From NCBI GenBank assembly GCA_021234155.1, contig JAJEKV010000210.1:1087501-1151500 (forward strand): DNA of 64,000 bases, written 5' to 3'. Shown in pieces: positions 37,040-48,666 of this stretch (positions are counted from its first letter, which is position 1; the number at the start of each line of letters is the position of its first letter). Below the pieces are notes generated by a model. That model was not told where the DNA came from. It saw only the letters and a program-made list of their open reading frames with translations, and made no database searches. This stretch comes from Isoetes taiwanensis. Taxonomy: Eukaryota; Streptophyta; Lycopodiopsida; Isoetales; Isoetaceae. The position numbers and the translations under genes were made by a program.

Positions 37040-37235
37040 TGTATGTTCTTATGTTTCATCTTTCTCAGCGTGGCACTGTAGCCTCTGAGGCATTCTCCAT
37101 TTTTTATTATCTCTCAGCGTGGCGATGTAGCCTCTGAGTCAGCACTAATCAGATATTTTTCTCCGCGATGGTCATTCCGCGAACAGTTCTCGATTGGTCG
37201 GCTATTGTTTCTTTTTCATCGTGGCCTTGGAGCCT
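37040..37235. repeat. Short imperfect repeats (CAGCGTGGC...TAGCCTCTGAG)
   Basis: CTCAGCGTGGCACTGTAGCC and TCTGAGGCATTCTCC recur with variation near 37,065, 37,113 and 37,218. Function unknown. Confidence 0.6.
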
Positions 37236-37689
37236 CTGAACTTTATTAGATATTGGATGCATTAATGCGCAAGGCGCCTAACTCCTTGATTGGTCATTTC
37301 TTCATCTTTGTAGGTTAATTTTGAGGTCTCTTGGTGATTGGGGTGCACGGGATCGCGCAAGGGCAGGGCTTTTTCATCCCGATGAGAGGCGATCGCCAGT
37401 TTTCTCTTCTTTGGATAAACCAAGGGTGGATGAAAGATCTCTTTATCTTGTATTCCCTAGTTTCTTCGTGCTCTCGATGATTGTCTAGTTTCGGAGCATT
37501 TAAAATTTCAAGTTCTTTCGAAAGTTCTACCCCAGTAGGGGAATCAATTTGTACTCAATGATTTCACAAAGCTCAATGAGAATACCACTTCACTTCGGCC
37601 ACTTGTGTGTAGATCAGGACCCATCCTAGGAATTACATTCAATTCATAAGTATTTGCCCATTGCGTTTTGAGTATGTAATTTCAACTGT

Positions 37690-37905
37690 GCAAAAGAAAG
37701 ATTTAATTCTTTCACCATAGTATCAACCTAGAATTAATGCAAGTTTTGACAAGATCCCAAGTTGCCATGAGGGTCAACTCGGCGAGCCTTTCGAGTTGAC
37801 CCTCCTGGCAACTTGGGATCTTGTCTAATTTAAGGCTAGATCTAAATTGGTCTTAAACTTGACAAAAGTTACAATATTGGTGAAGAATTTAATCTTCCAC
37901 TTTTC
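37690..37905. repeat. Long fold-back with a near-perfect 34-bp core hairpin
   Basis: Arms 37,748-37,781 and 37,792-37,825 are reverse complements except at one position, with a 10-base loop. Farther out, GATTTAATTCTTTCACCA (about 37,700) pairs imperfectly with TGGTGAAGAATTTAATCTTC (about 37,879). A transcript would form a hairpin of about 200 nt. This is compatible with a MIRNA or inverted-repeat small-RNA locus or with a MITE. No TSD was established. Confidence 0.75.
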
Positions 37906-38110
37906 TATTGGAAATGATCCATTCTTATTCTAAAAAACAACAAAAATCCAAAAGATTTAATATCCACAATATTCTCAATATATACATCATAATAACTAGT
38001 CAAATCAGACAAGAGCTTCTAGCTCTGGAACTCAATCCCGAACACGGACTACATTGCCGCCATCAACTTGGCCACTGCCTTGCGGGTTAACTGCACATGC
38101 ATTCAATGGG

Positions 38111-38695
38111 TGTTAGTCATGTGCCTCCTGGTTCAGGACTATTCATGCATACAACGGACCAGGTCAAGCTCAAGGATCCACAGACAGGCACGGGTCAGCC
38201 GTCAAAAGCCCAGCAAAAGACCAAGCAGCAGACCACGCAGTCAAAGCCCGGGTCTGCTACCAAGAGGCGCCGCGACAAATGATGACGTCCGCGGCGTGTC
38301 GGCGTCGGCGTGATTCTAGGCACTTCAAGAGGCACCGCCAACATTCATGCAAATCGGGCCTCCTTCGAGTCGACGCAGAGATCGATCGAGTGTCTATATT
38401 GGGCCAAAGGCCATTGTACTATATATATGAGTAGAGCTAGCACATGAGTTTTAAATGAGTTTTGAGTCTTGTCTCTCTTCAGTCTTCTCTCTATTCGAGA
38501 GCTCATGTATGTTCATCATTGATATCAAAGGAAGCTTATCATTTTCCTCTCATTGTTCTCTTTTGTTCTGTTTTTCTTCTTCTTGTTCTTTTCTTGCAAA
38601 TCCCCGTGACATAGTCCCCCGGATTCTCTGTTAGATCAAGGGTCCTCCACGGAGGGTCATCTTTGCAGGAGTTCCCGAACCAAACTCTCAAAACA
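38111..38695 (+). repeat. 5' LTR
   Basis: Begins TGTTAGTCATGTGCCTCCTG, ends ACTCTCAAAACA. Contains CTATATATATGAG at about 38,419-38,431, a likely TATA box of the element promoter. Confidence 0.95.
38419..38431 (+). promoter_or_regulatory. LTR TATA box
   Basis: TATATATATG after GGGCCAAAGGCCA. The same arrangement is kept in the 3' LTR at about 48,386-48,396. Confidence 0.6.
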
Positions 38696-38696
38696 C

Positions 38697-38715
38697 TGTC
38701 GCTGCTGCCGGGTGC
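38697..38715 (+). other. Primer-binding site
   Basis: TGTCGCTGCTGCCGGGTGCG is similar to the complement of the 3' end of plant Asp-tRNA, with several mismatches. It begins one base after the LTR. Confidence 0.5.
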
Positions 38716-38794
38716 GATTCGATTTTCCTTTCTTACGTCGCCATATGCGTAGAAACTTCACGCGGAAGAACTCCTTTCCCAGACGGCGTCTCGC

Positions 38795-40571
38795 TTGGGC
38801 GCCATCATCGAAGAAGCTGTTACCGTGACATGTATGGATACGCTTATGACATTGAGGGAGGCCACATTCGGTCTAGGGCTCGGTCGGCGCCACCCACCCC
38901 TCGTGTCATGTCTCGTCCAAATTCTCGCCTCAAAGCGTGCAAACATTGCTCACAACCTCGGTCTCCTCATCACTTCTCGGGGAGCCCTATCCGGCTCAAA
39001 CTGCTCAACCTTACTTTCATACCCCGAACATGCCTTCATCCATCGGTCTTACGGCCATCGCCTCTGCCTTCACAACCATCATCTCCCCTCACGGGTGGGA
39101 CGGGATATCCTCATGTCTCTTTTGCTCCTCCCGGGAATTTCCCTTCCCTACCTTTCCCCCGCTCTTCTGTTTACAATCTTACGGACCTCAAACCCAATGA
39201 TCGGGCACCTCGGTACCTCCACCTCGGCCACCCCTTGGGGTCTTTCCGACACCATACCCCCTCCAACTCCACCTCAATATCCTCACTATCATGTTCTGTC
39301 CAGCCCGGCACTTTTACCTCTATCTTTCGGACCCTTAAGGCTGACTTATCCTACCTTTGGCAAACACGAAAGGCAAACCATTAGACCAAAGTGCTTTCGG
39401 GCCCATATGGAAGAATTTGAGGCTCGGGGCTGTCCTAAATGGTCATCGCAACCTCAAGCGAAATTTCATATCTTTTCCACCACTTTTTGCGTGGCTCCCC
39501 TCATCAATGGCTCATGTCCAACAAAAGCCACTTTGGAAACAAGATTGGTCGAAATGGCGCTTTTCTTTCTCACTATGGGACCACGGATGATGATTTCATC
39601 TCAAGCAACTCAATGACCTTCAACAAGAGCCCCGCGAGTCCGCCGGGATTTTGCGGATTGACTTCACATTACGCTCGGCCAAACTCAAGGAGTACCCCAC
39701 CGCGAGCGGATCTTGGTGCGGTTTCTCCAAGGACTTCCTCCGCTATCCGACTCATGGTGAATACCTGCAGAAGACTTTGGGCGGGCTATCGATCTAGTCA
39801 ATCACTCGGTCAATGTTTCCTCCCGTGGCATGGCTCTTCAGGAGCTCCCTTTCATTCCATCCGTCATGGTTCCCCAGACTGCTGTTCAACCTCAACATGC
39901 CAATCCGCAACGCAGTCAGATCTGGTGCCATATCTGCAAATATCAAGGCCACTTGGCGAATGAGTGCAACTCCACCAATGGCCCGCCTCATTGTAAACGA
40001 TGCAACATGTGCAATCATGCCACGTGCGGAAGAGTGCACTCGCACTCATCCTACACCTTTCCGCAACAAGATGGTTTATCAAGTGCAAACAACACCTCAG
40101 CACCAATCGCCATATCAGCAGCCACCACTCCATTTTGCACCTGACTTGGAGAAACTCATGCCGAATGTCATGCCTAAAGTTCGCCAAAGCATTTTGAACC
40201 TCATGCAAGCTGCTGAAGGCCGCACGTTGGCTAATGTTCATGCCACCACTAGAGCTCAACAAAGACAAAACGCACCTTCCATATCTCAACCTCCACGCTC
40301 TCAACCATATCCAAATATCGGCTGCTTTGAGGTAGACCTACTCAAAAAGTTCTTTGCTTCCTTACCACGCCTCCGGCACCTGTGGATCCCGCCGATCCTT
40401 TTTCTCATGTGCCTCTGGAACTCCAAGAGGGCTGGCAAAAATCAAAATTCCTCTAAGTCTTGCAGCGATTTTGAAACTTCGTCACGCTCTCAAGGACCGG
40501 TTACCACTCTCATTTGTTTTGGTTGGGGCTGTTGCTACCTCTACACCCACGGTACATGCCACGGTGGGTAA
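38795..40571 (+). pseudogene. gag region with zinc knuckle, frameshifted
   Basis: Proline/serine-rich N-terminal sequence leads to capsid-like and knuckle regions spread over three frames. CHICKYQGHLANEC (about 39,929-39,970) fits the CX2CX4HX4C nucleocapsid zinc knuckle. It is followed by a second Cys-rich cluster (HCKRCNMCNHATC). Frameshifts prevent a continuous polyprotein. Gag would package element RNA into virus-like particles. Confidence 0.75.
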
Positions 40572-40629
40572 TCGACAAGTCAACCATGTTCAAATTGGCC
40601 GGAGGTAGCCTTGTTGATCAATCTCATCC

Positions 40630-42370
40630 GCGGACAAACTCGCCAAACAAATGGGCATCAAACAACTCTATCGTGCCCCATATGACATCAAATTGGCCAA
40701 TGGCCATATCACGAGAACCTCAAGGCGTCCGCCTCTTCTTCACATCAACATTGGTGATCTCAGATTCCCCTTGGAATTTGGTGTTTGGAAGGTGGAAGAT
40801 CCGGTGATTATGAAATGTTGGTCGGCACACCTTTTCTCGCCCGGGCCAAGAGTATCCATTCTTTTGGGCCCGCGGATCGGTTAGTCATCACGGATGGTCA
40901 CCTCAATGCCACCATGGACTTGGAAGCGAGGCAAAATCATTTCCGTTGGCAATCTTGAACCCCTCTCTCCGACACCGATTCGAGGGGCGCCTGGAATATC
41001 TATCAAGTTCGAGGCTCCGCGAAAGTGCGCCTCTGTCATCCTACCCGAATATCTTTGATCCTTGGGAGAAATGACTCTTGATCAGGGACCGGTGGGTCGC
41101 TTTGCTTGACCCTTACGGCTCCTTGCAATCGAATCAGCGTGTTGATCACTTTTCGGATCTTTGAACCTCCCGCCGCTCCTGTAGATGTACGCGTTGTTAT
41201 GAAGCAACCTCTGGCTGGATGAAACTTCGGCAACCTCTCTTTTTTCACCCTTGAGTGCCACGCATCATCTGTTATGCTTCAACCCTCACGCTCATATTGT
41301 CGGGACCACGAAGTTATCCCCATATTCGGACTCACGAAGTCGAGATTGTGGGCGTAGGCAACAATCGGCTGTGTCGAGTGCTTTGCAAATCTTAGACACC
41401 CTATCGTAGCAGGGCCGTCCACGCTCTTCAAAAGTTCAAACACATTTTTGCACGGAGCTCTGAGAGATCTTGGGGATCAACAAAACCTTGGGGAACTCAC
41501 CATTCCTACCAAGTCGATGCCGTCGATTATAGCAGCGGCGATGCCGGCTCAACCCCAATTACCGTGATCGCGTCAAGGCGGAAATTGACAAACTACTTGC
41601 TGCGGGTTTGATCTATGAGGTCAAACATTACGAATGGGTGAGCCCCATCGTCATTGCACTAAAACACAATGGTAAAATCCGGCGTTTGCGTGGACTAAAG
41701 AAAACTCAATCGGGCCCCGGGCGTGATCATTTTCCACTTCCCTTCACTGGACCGAGGTTCCGGAAGAGGTTCTTTGGACATGAGATGTACTCCTTCATGG
41801 ATGGTTTTACGGCTACAATCGGATCTCAATCAAAGAATCGATCAACTCAAGACTACCTTCACCACCCGGTGAATCACTTTTTGCCTACAAGGTGGTTCCT
41901 TTTGGATTATCAAACTCTCCATCCACGTTTCAGCGTATCATGCTCTCGATTTTTCATGATTTTATGAAGGAAAATCCTTCTTGCAAATTTTTCAAGATGA
42001 CTTCTCGCCCTCTGAGTTCCATGGTGACCATTTGGATAAATTGGAACTTCGTCTTTCAGAAATGTGATGAGTCAGGCATTAGTCTCAATCAGAAATGCAC
42101 CTTTTTGCGTCACCGGGTGTTACGTTGGGACATGTTGTCGACAAAAGCGGTATCACCACGGATCTGCCAAAATCAGTTTGTGTGCTCAAGGCTCAAGCAC
42201 CGACCAATATCAAGGAAACACGCTCTTTCTTGGGTAAGGTCAATTATTACTCCACTTTCATTCACGGACTCGCGGCCATTGCGAGATCCATTCATAAACT
42301 CAAGGGTGATGAATCCACTTGGGCTTGGAATTCCGTGCGGATCTTTGCTTTCCAACGGTTGAAGCTCTTG
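40630..42370 (+). pseudogene. Protease remnant and reverse transcriptase of the Ty3/gypsy element
   Basis: A weak protease-like segment (RPPLLHINIGDLRFPLEFGV) lies at about 40,720-40,780. The reverse transcriptase starts with EIDKLLAAGLIYEV and HYEWVSPIVIALKHNGKIR (about 41,575-41,680), then DHFPLPFTG, FAYKVVPFGLSNSPSTFQRI (about 41,880) and a KDDFS box in the YxDD position (about 41,995). It continues with SGISLNQKCTF and IKETRSFLGKVNYYSTFIHG (about 42,205). EWVSPIV and PFGLSNxPxTFQRI are typical of plant Tat/Athila-type enzymes. Several frameshifts interrupt it. Confidence 0.85.
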
Positions 42371-42790
42371 CTTTTTCGGGCCCGGTTCTTGTTCCTCCTC
42401 AATGGGACAAGCCCTTTCATGTTCATGTCGATGTCTCGGCCTTTGCTATTGGAGCTGTTCTTTCTCAAGAATATGATCGCCTGCGACAAACCAAACCGCT
42501 TCGCCCGGTAGGAAACTCAATTCTGGCGAGCGCTAACTACTCGCCCGCAGGCGAGAAGCCTTGGGTTTAATTTTCTGCGTCCAACGCTTCCGTCACTATC
42601 TTTTGGGCGGTCGGATCAAATTCTTTGTTGACCACCGGGCACTTCTTTATTTGATCAACAAATCCGCCCACGGGGCCGCATTGCTCGTTGGGTCCTCCTT
42701 CCGCAGGAATTTGCACCGTTTGAAATTGTTCACAAGGCGGCAAATCTCATGTTGTCCGGATTATCTTTCACGCATCCACGGATGATCCCT
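42320..42790 (+). pseudogene. RNase H domain of the Ty3/gypsy element
   Basis: FHVHVDVSAFAIGAVLSQEY (about 42,415) holds the first catalytic Asp region. RFRHYLLGGRIKFFVDHRAL (about 42,590) is the usual end of the domain, with LLYLINKSAHG after it. A frameshift divides the two at about 42,560. Confidence 0.8.
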
Positions 42791-42989
42791 CCCTTTGGAG
42801 TCTCGGGCGCCTTTCTGACGCTCAACTCTTTCTAGTCACGGCAACACCTCATTGGTTCCATGACTTTCGTGATATCTCCTCACCGGGCGCTCTTCCACCG
42901 GAGGGCGCTCTCTCGATAGCGACAATCCCGTCGACATCAATTTCTCCGCGAGGTCCGTGACTACACCATGGTTGCGGGCCATCTTTACA

Positions 42990-44161
42990 AAAGGGTAAGG
43001 ATACCATCCTCCGCTGTGTTCTCCCTCATGAGTCCCGGATATTGTTCGAGAAGCCCATGAAGGGCTCGGTGGTGGTCATTTTCATGGAACACCCACGGCC
43101 GCGCCAAAATCCTTCTTCTTTGGTTATTTTTGGCCCACGCTCTTCAAAGGCGCTCACGCCCACGCCATGCGTGTGATGCTTGCCGGTGTGGGGACGACCA
43201 CGGCCCGTGGCGGCTCTTCCCTTGACGCCCGGATTACGCCCCACTTCCGCCGACAAATGGGGAATGGATTTTTGTGGGACCCATCGATCCTCCTCGGCGG
43301 CACACCGCGTGCAGCTACATTCGGTTCTCAGCGACTCACGCTACCAAATGGGCGGAAGCTTGCGCACTTCCGGACAACAACTGCGGCAAGCCGACCAAGG
43401 TCATCTATCAACAAATCATCACGCGATTCGGCCGATTACGCTGGTCGATTGATCGTGGTGTCCACTTTATCAATCATACCATCAAGGAGTCGACGGATTA
43501 TCTCGATACATCATCACAAGAGCACACCTTACTATCCTCAAGGGAATGGTTTGGCGAAAGCACCAACAAAACTCGGTCACAATTCTCAAGAAAATTTGTG
43601 GCGCTTCGCCTTGGACCGGCAAACCAAGCTTCCCTACTGTTCTTTGGGCTTACAATACTTGTTTCAAAATAGCTCTTGGTCACACTCCTTTCAAATTGGT
43701 TTATGGTCAAGCTCTCATGCCTTTTGAGTACATTCTCCCCCCTCTCCGTTTTTCAAGCTCGCCCATAATCCGCTTTCTTTGCACTCAAAGAACGAGTTTA
43801 TCAATTGGAACAGTTGGATGAACTTAGAAGGGATGCTTATATTCGTGTTCTTCATGGACAACGGTTGCAAAAATCTTTACATGACAAATGTTTGAAGACA
43901 AAAACATTCAAGGAAGGCGATTTGGTTCTTCTTTATGATTCTCGGTACAAAAATTTTCTGGGTAAACTAAAGTTTCGATGGCTTGGCCCTTATCAAATTG
44001 CTCAAGTGGTTCAACCCAGCGTTTTCCAGCTAGCTGAATTAGATGGAACTCCATTACCTACACTGGTTAATGGCTTTCGCCTCAAAACATTTCATACCAC
44101 AGAAAGTGAAAATCAACAAACAGATGTTGTTCCAGCCACAAACACAACAGATAGTGACTAA
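42990..44161 (+). pseudogene. Integrase of the Ty3/gypsy element, C-terminal part intact
   Basis: Integrase core fragments include SADKWGMDFCGTH (about 43,245), where the first catalytic Asp lies. WAYNTCFKIALGHTPFKLVY (about 43,650) follows. The last 118 residues (43,805-44,161) are open: RLQKSLHDKCLKTKTFKEGD, LVLLYDSRYKNFLGKLKFRW, LGPYQIAQVV. This is the GPY-type C-terminal module. Earlier parts are scattered over three frames. Confidence 0.8.
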
Positions 44162-44239
44162 ACCAGCGGCATATTTATATTATAGAGGGAATTTTTTTTA
44201 CAAAATGTGGGCACAATTCAGCTATTTCCGCTATGGGCA

Positions 44240-47200
44240 CTGCCCTATATACAAAAACGGGCTCAGAGCCCTATTTACTAAGTCCTAAGAAAAAAAACCC
44301 TCTACTCCGGGTTCGGAGCAGAGGTGATGCGCAGGATGTGGTAGAGGTTATGCTCCGGGTCCCAGCGAAGGTGCAGAATCACCTCCATCCCGTTTGTCTT
44401 CGGATCGGGATGCTCAGCCATCCCGGCACACCACCCGTCCATCGCCATGCCACGGTTGTGGCAGCGCCAGAGGTCCAGACAATTCATCTTACAGGTAATC
44501 CACTCAGGGCGATTCGAAGGCATAGTGCAGTTATCATGCAAACCGGTAGCGGGGACATACCGGCGCCATCGGATGCCTTCGTTTCACTCGGTTCGTCTTA
44601 TATAGCCAGGTAGGAACTCCTTGTCGGCGTGGACCAATCACAAAAAATCGCCAGCGTGTTTGCAATGCAAATTTGTTTCTAAAATGAGAATCTTTTCTCC
44701 AAAGCATATCTAGCCATGGTACGCCGACACCTTCGTTTTAATGATATCCCGCCGGGTTGCCGACATTAAATGCCATTGCTTCTTTTCATACCCGAGTCAA
44801 ACATTAATATGTGTCCTTTGGCCACTGTCACATCGATCATTCTCTCACGTCTAATCTCTACCGTTCATTGCTTCTCCCTTTGTTGTTTGGGGACTTAGCC
44901 AAAATTTTTGCCTCTCCATCGCCTCCTTGGCATCTTCGACATCACGGCACCATCCATGGTCGGCGGTTTTAAGCCCTCATCATACCCTTCGCCTCCATTT
45001 GCGGCGCCCTAAACCTTTTAAGCCCTCTGCGCCTTAGTCCTCCGTTCTTTGCTTTTCGTCCTCGCCTTTGAATCATTGTTCTTTTCCGCCAATCTTTGCC
45101 ATGGCTGCACCAAAATTTTCTACACTTCAAGCTCTTGCTCGAGGGAACCCGGCTCTTTTCGAGTCTGTCTCTTTCTTGGCGCCCACTTTCCGGTGAAGCC
45201 CTTGTTGGCGAATCGTGAAGTCGCGAGCGCCGAAACTTTCGAATTCTCTCAAATGGAACTTAGGCTCCAAATCGACCGGTTAGGCGGTTCATCGCTAACA
45301 TCGTCAACGGACGCATGGATACACCACGGTGGTCGATGGCACCACCATTTTTTGACTCAACACCGATTTCAGAGGCATTCCATATTCCTTTGCAAACCCC
45401 TTGTTTATCTTGGTACGCCATACGGGATCTAGATGTCAGCGAGTTTGGTGCACCTCCTTATCACGCGCCAATGTGCATCGCCGACAAATATAGACAAACC
45501 CCATGAAACTTTTGTTAAGTTTACGTGGCGAAAGTTCCTTGGGTATTCTATCAAGAACACCCATATCAATAAGCCTTTCTATAATATTGTGCTCATCGCA
45601 CGCACTCCAACCACCACATTGATTGGCCCCAATTCTTTGTTCTACCGTCTTCTCCAAGAAGTGGACCGTCTTGAACTGCCACTTCTATTTCTGAAAGTTT
45701 CGTGGGAGGCCACCTTCAAGCCATTATCCGTCATTACTTTCCTCCCACACCTCCTCCTTCTCATGATTCCACTTTCGGCGGTCCCTTCCTCGGACTCACC
45801 AAGTGGCACTTCCGCCCTTCTTCCTCACGGTCATGTCAAAATTCCGCACTCCCATGTCTTTGTTTCCTCCTCCGCTCTGAGAATCCAAGCATTCCAGTTC
45901 ACACCATGTCTCACAAACGCCAAACCGGGCAACAAAGGGCTCCACCACCCACGGCACCCTCGTAATTTGTTGTATTAGTATCAGCCAGGATGCTCAACTT
46001 CGCTTTGTTCTAAAGTTACAAAGAATCCCAAGAAGCTCTTATGAATGGGGTTCACCGACGGCCTGCCCTGACGGGCCTCGGATCGCGGTTCAAGTGATCT
46101 TCAAGCCGCAAGCTGCACAAGTTCAAACTTTGGAAGCCCAACTTCAAGAAAAGCCGCGGGGCTCTCTTACAGCCCGCATAGATCTCAAAAGTGCGAGGAT
46201 CAGACCAGCCTCCTTGCGGATCGGCGGGCTCGGCTTCAATCCGAAATTCGGGACTTATTGGAGCAAAACAAGTCCAAAGACACCCTCACGGGTGACAAGG
46301 AGAAATATATTGCTAAGCTTCGGCGCCTTGTACTCCGAGCTTTGTGACAATTCTGACATTCAAGTTCAACACCTTACGAGGCGTGATGCTCAAATTGCCT
46401 CTTTGGCCCGGCTCGGCTCTCCACGCAAACTTCGACTCCGTCCCCGCAAGATGTCGACTACGGAGGTTGAAAACGAAACTTCTTGATGGCGGAGATTGTC
46501 GTCGCCGACTCAATGCTCTGGGCAATCCTCCTCCGCGGGTTAACACTTCACCGAAGCGGGTCCGTGACCGATCCATATACGTTAGAAAAGGACCACGGGA
46601 TCCGTGACCTCGAACAACGGCTCTGACCGCGCTATTGATCTGGCGATGAGGCTCGGACCAAAAAGCTGGGCGGCTATATCACCATCGTTAAGCAGCACGC
46701 TGTTGATTTCCGGTTCCTTCACGCTATCGGATTATGTGGTTGCCGCCACCTCTTTCTTCTGAAGTGGCATGGGGCTGATGGTCCGTGGATATTCCTGCGC
46801 GCAAGACTGCGCAGATTTTCTTGGTTGGCGGAACTCTCTATTGAAGACAAAGGTGTCTGGCTGTGCCCTTTTAGTCTTTGATCTCATTCAACTGCGAAGA
46901 TCCGGATTTCATCACCTTGAGTTGTTCGGGCCATGGCTTACATTTTCATGATTTCTATCGAGTGATACGGGGAGATTTCGGGATGGGCCACCACAGGAAC
47001 TATCGGGGTGACCCCACCCTTCAATGGTTGCTTGGGGATAACAACCCCTACGGCTGATCATGCTTTCGGATACACGCTCTTCATCAAGAGTACATGCGAG
47101 CTTGCACAACATTTACCTCTACGGCAAGCGGAAGTCTTTGCAACAAATAAGGAAGTATCACGGGACATCCACGAGGATCTTCCCTATGCACAAATTATAT

Positions 47201-48060
47201 GCAACACCTCGCCCGGTTACAATCAATTACGTGCTCTTACGGATAGCAAAGGCCGTCCCCCCACAGTGGGATAGCCCTCACATCAACTCTCAACTCTGCC
47301 CCAATGCGGGATCGTTGGTGTAAAGCTCTTGATCCGGCCCTTGTCGGTGAATTCGGGGCGGGCTCAAGAACCAACCCATACGGGCATGGTTCCCTCTCCC
47401 TATGCTTCCACGGGTGTTCCTCCCGCCCGGGTTCCCGACTTCGATTGGGCGTCTCCCCTTTTGGACAAAGGTCATGGATGGCCATCTTTGGATGGACTCC
47501 ACCTCGGATCTCGATGGATCTCGGTGGGATCCCGTTTTGTTCGCCGCTCCCATTGGGAGGAGGGTGCCACTCTTGATAACACCACGAATTGGATCTATAT
47601 TGCTAATGGCGTGGTTGGCAGCGCCCTGGCGATGCGCTCCATGGTCTTGACACCTTCTTGCGGAATGCCGCCACCTCACCGGATCCTTGGTCCACCTTCA
47701 AGCGAGGTTTTGTGCTGCTCTAAAATGCATCTTGCTCAGCTCCTTAAATCGGCGGCGTCCCATTTTTCTTGCAATCCGAATGCGATTGTCGGTGCCTTGG
47801 CCTCGGTTTACTGCTCATGGAATCTCGGTTTGTTTCTTCCGCGCCCATCTTCGCCCTTGAAGACATAGTGCGATCTCGTTTTCTCATTGATGCAGATCCA
47901 CGCCCTTGGCCTCAACACTCCTCCTGCTCTTCAAACACGCCGGGGATCTCATTGGCGATTACCATAATGGTGCCCGTCCTCATTCAGTGAGGATCACTTT
48001 TCGCCCGATGGCTTCAGCCCCTCGAAACACTTCCTCCTTTTCTTCACTCGAGTGTCGTTT
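44240..48060 (+). pseudogene. Extra 3' coding region of the retrotransposon
   Basis: About 3.8 kb between integrase and the polypurine tract shows coding-like but frameshifted sequence. It includes FFDSTPISEAFHIPLQTPCL (about 45,345), FYNIVLIARTPTTTLIGPNS (about 45,575), and a coiled-coil-like LADRRARLQSEIRDLLEQNK near 46,215-46,275. More open segments extend to 47,870. Tat-lineage elements (Ogre, Retand, Athila) often carry an additional ORF here. Its function is unknown and I cannot assign a domain. Confidence 0.6.
44302..44541 (-). CDS. Antisense ORF in the retrotransposon 3' region (79 residues)
   Basis: The minus-strand frame begins MHDNCTMPSNRPEWITCKMN and is uninterrupted. Several Cys, Trp and His are concentrated in CLDLWRCHNRGMAMDGWCAG. 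Some plant Tat-lineage elements have an antisense ORF in this position. In a copy where all sense frames are broken, an open antisense frame of this size may be chance. Confidence 0.3.
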   Translation of the reverse strand: MHDNCTMPSNRPEWITCKMNCLDLWRCHNRGMAMDGWCAGMAEHPDPKTNGMEVILHLRWDPEHNLYHILRITSAPNPE

Positions 48061-48069
48061 GGTGGGGAG
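48061..48069 (+). other. Polypurine tract
   Basis: GGTGGGGAG directly before the TG of the 3' LTR, the primer for plus-strand synthesis. Confidence 0.8.
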
Positions 48070-48661
48070 TGTTAGTCTGTACCTCTGGTTCGGGACTATT
48101 CATGCATCTGACGGACCAGGTCAAGCTCAAGGATCCACAGGCAGGTACGGGTCAGCCCGTCAAAAGCCCGACAAAAGACCAAGCAGCAGGGACCCGCCTT
48201 GATCAAAGCGGAGATGCGCTACCAAAGGCGCCAAGCGACAAATGATGACCGATCGCGGCGTAATGCCGGTGTCGCGTGATTCTAGGCACTTCAAGAGGCA
48301 CCGCCAACATTCCTCAGAATCAGGCCTCCTTCGAGAGTCGGCGCGAGATCGGTCGAGTGTCTATATTGGGCCAAAGGCCAGTGTACTATATATATGAGTA
48401 GAGCTAGCACATGAGTTTTAGATGAGTTTTGAGTCTTGTCTCTCTTCAGTCTTCTCTCTATTGCGAGAGCTCATGTATGTTCATCATTGATATCAAGGAA
48501 GCTTATCATTTTCCTCTCATTGTTCTCTTTTGTTCTGTTTTCTTCTTCTTGTTCTTTTCTTGCAAATCCCGCGTGACATAGTCCCCCGGATTCTCCTGTT
48601 AGATCCAAGGGTTCTCACAGAGGGCTGTCTTGCAGGAGTTCCCGAACCCAGACTCCAAACA
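48070..48661 (+). repeat. 3' LTR
   Basis: Begins TGTTAGTCTGTACCTCTGGT, ends GACTCCAAACA, followed by the ATGGG duplication. It aligns to the 5' LTR with frequent differences and small indels. Confidence 0.95.
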
Positions 48662-48666
48662 ATGGG

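Larger units (their letters stand above)
38111..48661 (+). mobile_element. Complete Ty3/gypsy LTR retrotransposon, Tat/Athila-like, decayed
   Basis: LTRs are at 38,111-38,695 and 48,070-48,661. The 5-bp target duplication ATGGG is at 38,106-38,110 and 48,662-48,666. The LTRs start TGTTAG and end CA. The PBS starts 1 bp after the 5' LTR (about 38,697) and resembles the Asp-tRNA-complementary PBS (TGCCGGG core). The polypurine tract GGTGGGGAG immediately precedes the 3' LTR. Order gag, protease, reverse transcriptase, RNase H, integrase places it in Ty3/gypsy. About 4 kb of further sequence lies between integrase and the 3' LTR. The LTRs differ by many substitutions and small indels, and every ORF is broken, so the insertion is old. 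Confidence 0.95.

Noticed and set aside
36343-37137. Arginine/valine-rich ORFs near 36,500-37,130
   Set aside because: They are translations of ACGTCGTT subterminal repeats of the CACTA-like element.
38795-39616. A 273-codon ORF as a host gene
   Set aside because: It lies just inside the 5' LTR and in the gag position of the retrotransposon.
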